Assembly: GCF_000026225.1 (NCBI RefSeq)
Contig: NC_011740.1
Coordinates: forward strand, 1,240,001-1,304,000
Length of the DNA stretch: 64,000 nt
Source: Escherichia fergusonii ATCC 35469
GTDB lineage: Bacteria > Pseudomonadota > Gammaproteobacteria > Enterobacterales > Enterobacteriaceae
Reading direction: 5' to 3'
Made by a program: the position numbers and the translations under genes. Shown piece by piece: positions 35,140 to 43,521 of this stretch. The notes beneath the pieces are model-generated. The model saw only the letters and a list, made by a program, of their open reading frames with translations, made no database searches and was not told the origin of the DNA. The first letter of the stretch is position 1, and the number at the start of each line of letters is the position of its first letter.

Positions 35140-35242
35140 GCAAGGCAACTAAGCCTGCATTAATGCCAACTTTTAGCGCACGGCTCTCTCCCAAGAGCCA
35201 TTTCCCTGGACCGAATACAGGAATCGTGTTCGGTCTCTTTTT
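35140..35242 (+). ncRNA. sdsR: sRNA SdsR (RyeB)
   Basis: About 103 bases from GCAAGGCAACTAAGCCTGC to the terminal T-run. It agrees with my memory of SdsR over the whole length, including the highly conserved 5' half and the GCATTAATGCC stem. SdsR is an abundant sigma-S-dependent, Hfq-binding sRNA of stationary phase that lowers mRNAs such as ompD, tolC and mutS. The terminator hairpin is GACCGAATACAGGAATCGTG TTCGGTC (about 35208-35237) followed by five T. Confidence 0.92.
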
Positions 35243-35376
35243 ATCTGTTAAAAGCCAGAAATATTCCATTCGCTGACTTTATATTCAACCATAACACACA
35301 CTCTACGGTCGTAGTCTAGCGTTTTTTAACATTCTTGTTAAAATTATGTGATCTTTAGCGCGGGAGGAAAAAACTG

Positions 35377-36033
35377 ATGAAACAGCCTGCGCCCGTTTAT
35401 CAGAGAATTGCGGGTCATCAATGGCGACATATCTGGCTTTCAGGTGATATACACGGATGTCTTGAGCAGTTGCGCCGCAAATTATGGCATTGTCGTTTTG
35501 ATCCGTGGCGAGATTTACTTATCTCAGTGGGAGACGTTATCGATCGTGGGCCGCAAAGTTTACGCTGTCTGCAGTTACTGGAGCAACGTTGGGTTCGTGC
35601 GGTAAGAGGCAATCATGAACAGATGGCGATGGATGCGCTGGCATCCCAGCAGATGTCGTTGTGGTTGATGAATGGCGGCGACTGGTTTGTTGAGTTGGTA
35701 GATAATCAACAGAAACAAGCGAAAACAGCGCTGGAAAAATGTCAGTATTTGCCCTTTATTCTTGAAGTACACAGTTGCACCGGCAAACATGTTATTGCGC
35801 ATGCCGATTATCCTAATGATGTTTATGAATGGCAAAAGGACGTCGATTTGCATCAGGTCTTGTGGAGCCGCTCACGATTACGTGAAGGCCCAAAAGGGAA
35901 GGAAATTACAGGTGCTGATCATTTCTGGTTTGGTCATACACCGTTGCGCCATCGCGTGGATATTGGCAACCTGCATTATATTGATACCGGCGCTGTCTTT
36001 GGGGGCGAACTGACTCTCGTGCAACTGCAATAA
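35377..36033 (+). CDS. pphA: Serine/threonine protein phosphatase PphA
   Basis: 218 residues. PPP-family phosphatase with all three metal signatures: GDIHG near residue 24, GDVIDRG near 52 and RGNHE near 78, plus a histidine late in FWFGHTPLRHR. In E. coli PphA (PrpA) acts on phosphoproteins including signals of protein misfolding. An AGGA ribosome-binding site precedes the ATG. It lies between the SdsR/RyeA locus and the convergent yebW. Confidence 0.94.
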   Translation: MKQPAPVYQRIAGHQWRHIWLSGDIHGCLEQLRRKLWHCRFDPWRDLLISVGDVIDRGPQSLRCLQLLEQRWVRAVRGNHEQMAMDALASQQMSLWLMNGGDWFVELVDNQQKQAKTALEKCQYLPFILEVHSCTGKHVIAHADYPNDVYEWQKDVDLHQVLWSRSRLREGPKGKEITGADHFWFGHTPLRHRVDIGNLHYIDTGAVFGGELTLVQLQ

Positions 36034-36225
36034 TTAAAAATCACCGTATTCCTGTGCAGGTCGCCAGAAACCATCTATAAAATCCTCAATCGGAAAACAA
36101 CCGCCATGGCGGATCCGTTGATCGTTCATAGAATAAAGACACTGCTGTTCCGTGTTGTAGACATCCACAACAATATCTTCACAACCGCCATCCAGGTAGC
36201 AAACAAAAAGTACCAGCGCGAACAT
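36034..36225 (-). CDS. yebW: Small protein YebW
   Basis: 63 residues from the ATG at 36225 (MFALVLFVCYLDGGCEDIVV). A longer frame upstream has no conserved sequence. It is a short protein with four cysteines (VCYLDGGCED, EQQCLYS, GGCFPIED) and a hydrophobic start, and has no known function. Convergent with pphA, whose stop codon it adjoins. Confidence 0.85.
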   Translation of the reverse strand: MFALVLFVCYLDGGCEDIVVDVYNTEQQCLYSMNDQRIRHGGCFPIEDFIDGFWRPAQEYGDF

Positions 36226-36329
36226 TTCATCCCCGAAGTGTGGTGCCGTACCGTTAAGTTTAGGAGAGATTTTACAACGAGGGAATAACCAGGATAAATA
36301 ACCCGCCATGCCGACGGGTTCTTTTTGGA

Positions 36330-36566
36330 TCAGGCAAGACGCATAATCCAGGCATCAGACTTTTGATCGTAGCGGGTACGGTAAAGGACAGAGTGTTCGC
36401 CGTTGAGCAGGGCAGGGATACTGGTTTCGGCATCCCAGGCATCCAGTTGCATACATAAATCGGGGTCAGATTTACAAGGAATGGTTAACGTTCGATCACC
36501 CGGCGATTCACCGTGTAACTCGCCGTCGTCGATTTCAAAAGCGCCTATGCGCACACTGGTTTTCAT
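36330..36566 (-). CDS. yebV: Small protein YebV
   Basis: 78 residues from the ATG at 36566 (MKTSVRIGAFEIDDGELH). An ATG five codons upstream is in frame but gives a longer form than the family. It has an acidic, probably soluble, single-domain product with two cysteines (IPCKSDPDLCMQ). The protein is almost identical to K-12. Function is unknown. Confidence 0.88.
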   Translation of the reverse strand: MKTSVRIGAFEIDDGELHGESPGDRTLTIPCKSDPDLCMQLDAWDAETSIPALLNGEHSVLYRTRYDQKSDAWIMRLA

Positions 36567-36684
36567 CTTCGTGCTCTCCATTTAGCTGTCGGTTGTGGTA
36601 CGACCAGTCCGATCGCGCCATTTTTCAGCCTAGTTGAGGTAGCCGAATGCGCCAGTCAAAACGTGCGCTTTTTTTTGTGCGCTT

Positions 36685-38124
36685 TCAGGCGTTACCGGTA
36701 AAAAGTTTCCCATCGCGCACCAGTTCACGCGGGTAGCTGTTTTTCAGTCGCGAACCAATCCGTTTGGCTAAACCAATCGGTTGATGCTGGAAAGTAACCA
36801 ATACATCATCCGCAACTGGCGCGGCTTGCGGGTAAACATCGCGCCCGCGATACCACTCCTCCGCTTTCTGCGGTGTCAGTTCAAAAGCGTTCACATTGTC
36901 GGGGGAGGCAAGGGCAATAACCGCTTCATGCTGCCAGCGATAACCTTTGTTATGTGTTTCGGCAAGTTTAATCCCCAACCGAGAAAATCGGACTTTACCG
37001 ATCAAGGCTTCAATGCCCACCGGGAACAACCACAGTTCTTTGTCGCGTTGCCAGAGTCGCAGGTTTTCATCCCAGGTTAAGCCAACACTTGCAGCCGCCT
37101 GACAAATTTGTCCAGCTTCGCGATTTTTCACCGGGATAAATGGGAAATTACCGACTTTGTATTTTGGCGCAGGCAATGCGGGAATAGCCTGAGTTTTACG
37201 CAGACGAGCAACGAAGAAGCCTTCACAGTCGTAAATTTGTGGGAAAACGTGAAGAAAACCTTCCTCGGTCAGCGCCTTGTCCGCACCAGGGAAGAGATCG
37301 CCAAGCGGTAAAAACTCTACTGCGTCGGGGTAAGTCTCTTTCAGCCACAGGCAGACGGCTTCATTTTCTTCCCGATTTAAGGTACAGGTTGAGTAAACCA
37401 GCGTACCGCCAGGACGTAATGCATGAAAGGCACTGTCGATCAGTTCACGCTGGGTGGCAGCGATTTCCTGATTGCTTTCTGGTGACCAGTTTTTCAGCGC
37501 ATCGGGATCTTTACGGACCACGCCTTCGCCGGAGCAGGGGGCGTCCAGCAAAATGGCATCGAACATTTCTGGTAATGCCGCACCAAATACACGGCCATCA
37601 AAATGCGTGAGCGCAACATTACGGATGCCACAGCGGCTGATATTGGCATGTAACACTTTTACCCGACTGGCGGAAAACTCATTGGCAAGGATCGCCCCTT
37701 CGTTATTCATCCGCGCAGCAATTTGCGTCGTTTTGGAGCCTGGCGCAGCAGCGACATCCATCACCCGCTGTGGTGAATTACCGTCAGCAAACAAGGCGGC
37801 AACGGGCAACATTGAACTGGCTTCCTGAATATAAAACAGGCCGCTTAAATGCTCTGCTGTACTACCCAATGGCAATGCATCTTCATCGTCGCGTTCAATC
37901 CAGAAACCTTCTTCACACCACGGAATTGGCGTAAGCGTCCAGCCATAAGGAGCGGTTAATTGCAGGAAATCAGCAACGGAGATTTTCAGCGTATTAACGC
38001 GAATGCTGCGGCGCAACGGGCGCTGACAGGCGGCAAGAAAATCATCAAAAGAGAGCGTCGAAGGCATTGCTTCGCGCATTTGCGTCAAAAAGGCGTCCGG
38101 GAAATAAACGGTGTGTTGGGCCAC
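36685..38124 (-). CDS. rsmF: 16S rRNA m5C1407 methyltransferase
   Basis: 479 residues from a GTG at 38124 (reading as MAQHTVYFPD); two further upstream codons are in frame. RsmF methylates C1407 of 16S rRNA using SAM. It has the SAM site VMDVAAAPGSKTTQ (near residue 120) and the two RNA m5C methyltransferase cysteines in LLDAPCSGEG (near 198) and VYSTCTLN (near 247). A C-terminal PUA-like region completes the protein. It stands alone, upstream of yebV on the same strand. Confidence 0.95.
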   Translation of the reverse strand: MAQHTVYFPDAFLTQMREAMPSTLSFDDFLAACQRPLRRSIRVNTLKISVADFLQLTAPYGWTLTPIPWCEEGFWIERDDEDALPLGSTAEHLSGLFYIQEASSMLPVAALFADGNSPQRVMDVAAAPGSKTTQIAARMNNEGAILANEFSASRVKVLHANISRCGIRNVALTHFDGRVFGAALPEMFDAILLDAPCSGEGVVRKDPDALKNWSPESNQEIAATQRELIDSAFHALRPGGTLVYSTCTLNREENEAVCLWLKETYPDAVEFLPLGDLFPGADKALTEEGFLHVFPQIYDCEGFFVARLRKTQAIPALPAPKYKVGNFPFIPVKNREAGQICQAAASVGLTWDENLRLWQRDKELWLFPVGIEALIGKVRFSRLGIKLAETHNKGYRWQHEAVIALASPDNVNAFELTPQKAEEWYRGRDVYPQAAPVADDVLVTFQHQPIGLAKRIGSRLKNSYPRELVRDGKLFTGNA

Positions 38125-38203
38125 GAGCATATACCACTGGCAAAAAAACAGGCGCGCAGTTTAGCATAAACGCTCCGGCGCAGGCACGCCGGAGCAATGG
38201 ACA

Positions 38204-40837
38204 TTATTTGGGCAGCGCAGTTCCCCATTCACGCCACTCTTTCGGTTCACTTTCCTGCAACAGGAAGTGTTTACCTTCCTGGGCTTTCGGTGCCAGCGGA
38301 GTACCCGGAGGCGTGGCAAAGGCGATGCCGCCACGGATAAACTGGTTAAAGGTGCCGGTTTTCACCACGCCGCCAGTCAGACCAAAATCCAGACTGTAAC
38401 CCGATGCCAACCAGAAGACGGAATTGTTACGCACCAGGTGTTGATAGCGTTTACTGATGCGCATCGCAATCATCACGCGATCTGACAGTGTCCCCAGCGT
38501 CATTCCGGTAACCGTACCTACTTCCAGACCACGGAACAGCACAGGCGTACCGATGCCTAACGAACCGGCTTCCGGCGCTTCAACAATAATGCTTAAGCCA
38601 TCCAGGTAACGCGAATCAGTTATGGTGGCCTCTTGTAATTCAAAGTCACGGCGAGGATTGCCCCGGCCTGGTTCGACGTTGATATACGGCTGGAGGATAG
38701 TATCAAGATGCTCAACGCCCGCTGCCGAAATTTGCGGAGTGACCACTGAGAAGCGTGTACCTCCGCGCGCAAAGGTCTGGACATATTCCGGGTAGAGCAC
38801 CGCCTTTGCCTGTACTTCATTGCGCGCGGTAATCAGGTCCAGCGTCTGAATTTGCCCGATATCAATACCGAGATAGCGAATTGGCATCCCGACTGCCAGT
38901 TTTCCGGCATCGAAAGCGTGGAGCGTAATCTGTCCGCCAACCGCACGGGCCGCTGTTTCGGAAGCATACAGAATTCGCTTGTCACCTTTACGTTGGCTGG
39001 CGCTGGCACCGCTGAGGTTATCGAAGCTAATAGCCCCCTTTAATGCTCTGGAGAGCGGGGATGCCTGTACGGTCAAGCCACTACCATTCAGCTGAACTTT
39101 CGCCCCACCTTCTGCCCAGAACACGCTATTACTGGTCAAGAGGTTGCGGTATTCCGGCTTAATATGCAGATCGATATCAAACGCGTTAGCTCGGGGACGT
39201 ACGGTAATAACTTCACCAACTTCAAATTTACGGTACAGCACTACCGATCCCGCTTGCACATCCGGCAATGTCTCTGCACTCAAACTCACGGTTGTGGTGG
39301 GCAAATCGCTAAGGCTGTTCTCCAGCGCTTTTTCCAGATTGGCATACAGCGGATAGCTGGGTTTCATTGCGCCTTTATCACCAGGAAGAATGCGGATCCC
39401 GCCGTTGATCCATTCTGAGGCGCTGGCGCCGAGAAACTCGACGCCGTCCAGCCCCACTTTCACGTCGACACGACTGTTGACGACAAATTTGCTATCGCCT
39501 TTTACCAGGTCGCGATGCTGAGGCTCGATGGCGACGGTAAAGGTGACGCCTTTGCTGGTGAGTTTACGATCGATAACCTGGCCTACCTGCACGCCGTGAA
39601 GAATGAGCGGCTGACCAGCATCAATACCGTAACTTTCCGGCGCGGTCAGGGTCAGCGTCAGAACATCTGGCTCATGGAGCAGGGCTTTTTCGCCAGGAAC
39701 AACAATAAATTCTTTACGTGGCTCACCGTCGCCCGGCACCAACTCGAAGGTTTTGCCGGTCAGCAGGGCACTGAGATTAGCATCGCTAAGGGATAATTTT
39801 GGATTACGTAATTCGATGCGGGTATTTTCCCGTAACAGCGTGACGACGCTGGGATCAACGGTCATTTCTCCGGTGACTTTACCACCAGGATTTAAATCCA
39901 GTTTAGTTAGTTGTCCAACTTCCAGCCCCTGATACATTAACGGCGTCGAGTCGGCGGTTAATCCGGCACCGCTCGGCAGTTCCAGTTTTATTATTACGCC
40001 ACGCTGGCTATGGGCCAGATCTTCATACAGACCAAAGGTATCTTCCGCCTCGGCAGGTTTCGACTCTTCAGGTGAATCGAAGGCAATCGCACCGTTAACC
40101 AGTGCCGCCAGACTTTCCAGTTTCACCTTCGCGCCACTGATACTGACGTTGGCATCAACGCCGGAAACGTTCCAGAAACGGCTACCTTTTTTCACCAGAT
40201 CGGTAAAACGCCGCTCGATCAGGACATCAATCACCACGCCTTGCTTATTGGGATTGATGGCATAGTCGTAGACTTTACCCACCGGGATCTTACGGAAATA
40301 TACCAATGAACCACTGTTCAGTGAACCGAGATCGGGGGCTTGCAGGTGGATCATCAGATCGCCGTTATCCAGCCGATATTTTGGTTGGGTGTCGAGTGCG
40401 ACAAAGTGATCCTGCTCTTTACCTTTACCCGGCATCATGCCGATATAGTTACCACCGACGAGGGCGTCCAGCCCGGAGACTCCTGCCAGCGATGCCTTTG
40501 GCGTCACCAGCCAAAACTGTGTCTCTTCGCGCAGCGCATCTTTCATATCGGACTTGATGCTGACTTTGACTTCAATCTTACGAAGATCGTCGCTCAGGCT
40601 GATATCCTGCACAGTTCCGACTTCAACACCCTGATAACGAACAGGCGTTCGGCCGGGGACGATACCGTCCGCCGACATAAAGTCGATGGTGACGGTATTA
40701 CCCCGATCCTGATAACTGTCCCAAATCAGCCAACCGGCAATCATAAGCGCGATGAACGGCAGCAGCCAGAAAGGTGAGATACGGCGTTTATTTTTAATCT
40801 GCGCTTCAGTCGTCGAAGCGGGCGTTTCCTGACTCAT
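38204..40837 (-). CDS. letB: LetB, seven-MCE-domain lipid transport tunnel
   Basis: 877 residues from the ATG at 40837. It has a cytoplasmic start, one membrane anchor (about 22-40, PFWLLPFIALMIAGWLIW), then seven MCE repeats recognised by recurring TPVRYQGVEVGTVQ-like segments (for example LVYFRKIPVGKVYD, LMYQGLEVGQLTKL, LILHGVQVGQVIDR, VVLYRKFEVGEVIT, IRYLGIDIGQIQTL and VLFRGLEVGTVTGM). It forms a hexameric tube across the periplasm that moves phospholipids between membranes. The protein is nearly unchanged from K-12 as I remember it. Its start lies 32 bases inside letA. Confidence 0.96.
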   Translation of the reverse strand: MSQETPASTTEAQIKNKRRISPFWLLPFIALMIAGWLIWDSYQDRGNTVTIDFMSADGIVPGRTPVRYQGVEVGTVQDISLSDDLRKIEVKVSIKSDMKDALREETQFWLVTPKASLAGVSGLDALVGGNYIGMMPGKGKEQDHFVALDTQPKYRLDNGDLMIHLQAPDLGSLNSGSLVYFRKIPVGKVYDYAINPNKQGVVIDVLIERRFTDLVKKGSRFWNVSGVDANVSISGAKVKLESLAALVNGAIAFDSPEESKPAEAEDTFGLYEDLAHSQRGVIIKLELPSGAGLTADSTPLMYQGLEVGQLTKLDLNPGGKVTGEMTVDPSVVTLLRENTRIELRNPKLSLSDANLSALLTGKTFELVPGDGEPRKEFIVVPGEKALLHEPDVLTLTLTAPESYGIDAGQPLILHGVQVGQVIDRKLTSKGVTFTVAIEPQHRDLVKGDSKFVVNSRVDVKVGLDGVEFLGASASEWINGGIRILPGDKGAMKPSYPLYANLEKALENSLSDLPTTTVSLSAETLPDVQAGSVVLYRKFEVGEVITVRPRANAFDIDLHIKPEYRNLLTSNSVFWAEGGAKVQLNGSGLTVQASPLSRALKGAISFDNLSGASASQRKGDKRILYASETAARAVGGQITLHAFDAGKLAVGMPIRYLGIDIGQIQTLDLITARNEVQAKAVLYPEYVQTFARGGTRFSVVTPQISAAGVEHLDTILQPYINVEPGRGNPRRDFELQEATITDSRYLDGLSIIVEAPEAGSLGIGTPVLFRGLEVGTVTGMTLGTLSDRVMIAMRISKRYQHLVRNNSVFWLASGYSLDFGLTGGVVKTGTFNQFIRGGIAFATPPGTPLAPKAQEGKHFLLQESEPKEWREWGTALPK

Positions 40838-42089
40838 GTGCATCCCAAAGTAAGCGGCTGTCCAGCCATTCCACAGCAAGAATAGTCAAAATTACCGCTG
40901 CGCCGAAATAAAACGCAGCCGGTCCCATAGTAAAAGCGAGGATCTGATCGCGATTAATCAGCGACATGGTTAAAGATATGACAAACAGGTCGAGCATCGA
41001 CCAGCGACCAATCCAGGTCACCATCCGCAGTAACAGAATGCGTGTGCGTAAACCTTGCTGGCATTTAAAATGAATGCTCAACAGTAAAGTGAACATGACG
41101 ATCACTTTAGTAAACGGCACCAGAATACTGGCGATAAACACGATTCCCGCAACCGCAATGTTGCTACTTGCCAGCGACATAATCCCGGAAAGAATCGTAT
41201 CTTCCTGCCGTCCTCCGTTCAGATAAATGATAGAAATAGGCAACAGGTTGGCAGGCAACAACAACACGATTGATGCTAACAACGCCGCCCAGCATTTTTG
41301 CAGACTATGACGGCGACGCAGGCGTAGCGGGATATGGCAACGCGGGCAGCGACCACGCTGATCAGGATAGCCGGTAAAATGGCACCCAAGACAGACACGG
41401 AGTTTCTCGTCCCTACGCGTAGCGGGGCGCTGCGGATAAAATTGCTCCCACAGTTCTTCGACATTAAGATGTGACAATGTCACCGTCGTTAAAATCACCA
41501 ACGCCACAAAAGAGAACAAGCCGACACCCGCCTGGATATGGGCATAATCCTGTACCTTTATAGAAGCAACGCCAATGCCGACCAGGTAGATATCCAGCAT
41601 CACCCACTCTTTCAGCCGCTCAAGCATCAGCAGTACCGGGCGTAGATTCATTCCCAGTCGGTTACCAAACCATAAATAAGCTATGGAGCTCACCAGAATA
41701 AGGGGAGCACCAATAACGCAAAAAAAGACCATCGCCCCCGTTATTGCATCGCCCTGTTTGGTCATTTGCCAGATGCCTTGCATGACATTGGCGTCAATAC
41801 GAATGCCTAACAGCCAGATATGCAACAGCGGTTCGCCCCAGGCAAACGGCATCAGCAACAGCATGGTGAATGCCATTGCTGCCAGACGCGTTAGCGACCA
41901 GTCGCGCCCGTCACGAATTTTTGCCTGACAGCGCGGACAATAGGCACTTTGATGAGAATTTATCTCGGGCAGACTAAACAGCATGTCACATTGCGGGCAA
42001 CGTTGATAATCACCACGTGGCAGTTCCTCGCCAATTGACCTTACTGTTATTTTTTTTGATGGCGTAACTTGCGGGGTGTTAAGAGCCAT
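40806..42089 (-). CDS. letA: LetA inner-membrane partner of LetB
   Basis: 427 residues. PqiA/LetA family protein with two similar halves: each begins with a zinc ribbon (CPQCDMLFSLPEINSHQSAYCPRC near residue 33 and CLGCHFTGYPDQRGRCPRC near 230) and continues with about four membrane helices. It delivers or receives lipids at the base of the LetB tube. Overlap with letB by 32 bases shows coupled translation. Confidence 0.95.
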   Translation of the reverse strand: MALNTPQVTPSKKITVRSIGEELPRGDYQRCPQCDMLFSLPEINSHQSAYCPRCQAKIRDGRDWSLTRLAAMAFTMLLLMPFAWGEPLLHIWLLGIRIDANVMQGIWQMTKQGDAITGAMVFFCVIGAPLILVSSIAYLWFGNRLGMNLRPVLLMLERLKEWVMLDIYLVGIGVASIKVQDYAHIQAGVGLFSFVALVILTTVTLSHLNVEELWEQFYPQRPATRRDEKLRVCLGCHFTGYPDQRGRCPRCHIPLRLRRRHSLQKCWAALLASIVLLLPANLLPISIIYLNGGRQEDTILSGIMSLASSNIAVAGIVFIASILVPFTKVIVMFTLLLSIHFKCQQGLRTRILLLRMVTWIGRWSMLDLFVISLTMSLINRDQILAFTMGPAAFYFGAAVILTILAVEWLDSRLLWDAHESGNARFDD

Positions 42090-42218
42090 GACGTGCCAAA
42101 TGTTATAAGAATTAACATTAATAATAACCCATGATGGGAATGATCTTGAGCATTAACGCATTTAATGCTTATTTTAATAGGCTGGCAGTTCCAGGTAAGA
42201 CAACCAAGTGATTATATA

Positions 42219-42716
42219 ATGAACAAAACAGAATTTTACGCGGATTTAAACCGTGACTTTCGGGCATTAATGGCTGGAGAAACTAGCTTTCTGGCAACAC
42301 TGGCGAATACCAGTGCTTTGCTGTATGAACGCCTGACTGATGTAAACTGGGCAGGATTTTATTTACTCGAAGGCGAGACGTTAGTGCTGGGGCCGTTTCA
42401 GGGCAAAATCGCCTGTGTACGGATCCCGGTTGGACGTGGCGTGTGCGGTACGGCTGTTGCTCGCAATGAAGTGCAGCGTATTGAAGATGTCCACGCTTTT
42501 GATGGTCATATCGCCTGTGATGCCGCCAGCAACGCGGAGATAGTTTTGCCGCTGGTGGTTGAAGATCAGATTATTGGCGTTCTGGATATTGATAGCACTC
42601 AGTTTGGCCGCTTCACAGAAGAGGATGAACAAGGCCTGCGCCTGCTGGTGACGGAGCTGGAAAAAGTGCTTGCAATGACGGATTACAAAAAATTCTTTGC
42701 GAGCGTCGCAGGATAA
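42219..42716 (+). CDS. msrC: Free methionine-R-sulfoxide reductase
   Basis: 165 residues from ATG 42219. The frame is open 18 codons upstream but lacks a ribosome site there. It has a GAF domain that reduces free methionine (R)-sulfoxide with thioredoxin. Catalytic and resolving cysteines are visible in QGKIACVRIPVGRGVCGTA (near residues 84 and 94) and FDGHIACDAASN (near 118). It is divergent from letA and is followed by a short palindrome. Confidence 0.95.
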   Translation: MNKTEFYADLNRDFRALMAGETSFLATLANTSALLYERLTDVNWAGFYLLEGETLVLGPFQGKIACVRIPVGRGVCGTAVARNEVQRIEDVHAFDGHIACDAASNAEIVLPLVVEDQIIGVLDIDSTQFGRFTEEDEQGLRLLVTELEKVLAMTDYKKFFASVAG

Positions 42717-42742
42717 TCAACGGATAACGTAGCAATTACTGA

Positions 42743-42762
42743 TGGCGTCATTATAATGACGC
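42743..42762. terminator. Small palindrome after msrC
   Basis: GGCGTCATTATAATGACGCC is a perfect 20-base palindrome 27 bases after the msrC stop. It lacks a T-run, so termination is uncertain; it could also be an operator in front of proQ. Confidence 0.45.
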
Positions 42763-42812
42763 CTGTTCATGCCTGCGCTTGTTGGCTACGTCCGTTGTAA
42801 TCAGGAAATTTC

Positions 42813-43502
42813 ATGGAAAATCAACCTAAGTTGAATAGCAGTAAAGAAGTAATCGCGTTTCTGGCCGAGCGTTTTCCCCACTGTTTCAGTGCGGAAGGTG
42901 AAGCGCGTCCGCTGAAAATCGGTATTTTTCAGGATCTGGTTGACCGTGTTGCCGGGGAAATGAACCTCAGCAAAACGCAACTGCGATCCGCTTTACGTCT
43001 TTATACTTCAAGCTGGCGCTACCTGTATGGCGTAAAACCAGGCGCAATACGTGTCGATCTCGACGGTAACCCGTGTGGTGAGCTGGAGGAGCAGCACGTT
43101 GAGCATGCCCGTAAGCAGCTTGAAGAAGCAAAAGCTCGCGTTCAGGCGCAACGTGCTGAACAGCAGGCGAAAAAGCGTGAAGCAGCTGCGGCTGCAGGGG
43201 ATAAAGAATCTGCACCACGTCGTGAGCGCAAACCGCGTCCTGCAGCACCTCGCCGTAAAGAAGGCGCAGAGCGCAAGCCTCGCGCTGAAAAGCCCGCAGC
43301 GAAAGCACCACGAGCACCTCGCGAAGAGAAGCACACTCCTGTTTCCGATATTTCTGCACTGACCGTAGGGCAGGCGCTTAAAGTGAAAGCAGGCAACGAT
43401 GCGATGGATGCCACCGTACTCGAAATCACCAAAGACGGCGTCCGGGTACAGCTGAATTCGGGTATGTCTTTGATTGTGCGCGCAGAACACCTGGTGTTCT
43501 GA
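42813..43502 (+). CDS. proQ: RNA chaperone ProQ
   Basis: 229 residues. It has an N-terminal FinO-like RNA-binding domain (about 1-120, including ERFPHCFSAEGEARPLKIGIF and LRLYTSSWRYLYGVKPGA), a long linker rich in Lys, Arg, Ala and Glu (about 121-175), and a C-terminal Tudor-like domain (about 180-229, VGQALKVKAGNDAM). ProQ binds structured sRNAs and mRNA 3' ends throughout the genome and influences prc and proP expression. It is about three residues shorter than I recall for K-12, with the difference in the linker. prc starts 19 bases after the stop. Confidence 0.95.
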   Translation: MENQPKLNSSKEVIAFLAERFPHCFSAEGEARPLKIGIFQDLVDRVAGEMNLSKTQLRSALRLYTSSWRYLYGVKPGAIRVDLDGNPCGELEEQHVEHARKQLEEAKARVQAQRAEQQAKKREAAAAAGDKESAPRRERKPRPAAPRRKEGAERKPRAEKPAAKAPRAPREEKHTPVSDISALTVGQALKVKAGNDAMDATVLEITKDGVRVQLNSGMSLIVRAEHLVF

Positions 43503-43521
43503 AACGGAGGCCGGGCCTGGC

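Larger units (their letters stand above)
35105..35335 (-). ncRNA. ryeA: sRNA RyeA (SraC), antisense to SdsR
   Basis: In K-12 RyeA is a transcript of about 250-275 bases that fully covers SdsR on the opposite strand; SdsR acts on it as antisense and it has been described as a counterpart or toxin-antitoxin-like pair. The strand opposite SdsR is intact here. The ends given are estimated from the K-12 arrangement; I could not identify a convincing promoter or terminator, so the coordinates are approximate. Confidence 0.55.
34983..35376. other. Intergenic region holding the SdsR/RyeA locus
   Basis: 394 bases between yebY and pphA. It holds the yebY terminator (35013-35052), SdsR on the plus strand (35140-35242), its antisense RyeA, and an AT-rich pphA promoter area (about 35281-35372). 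No extra coding frame is evident. Confidence 0.85.
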
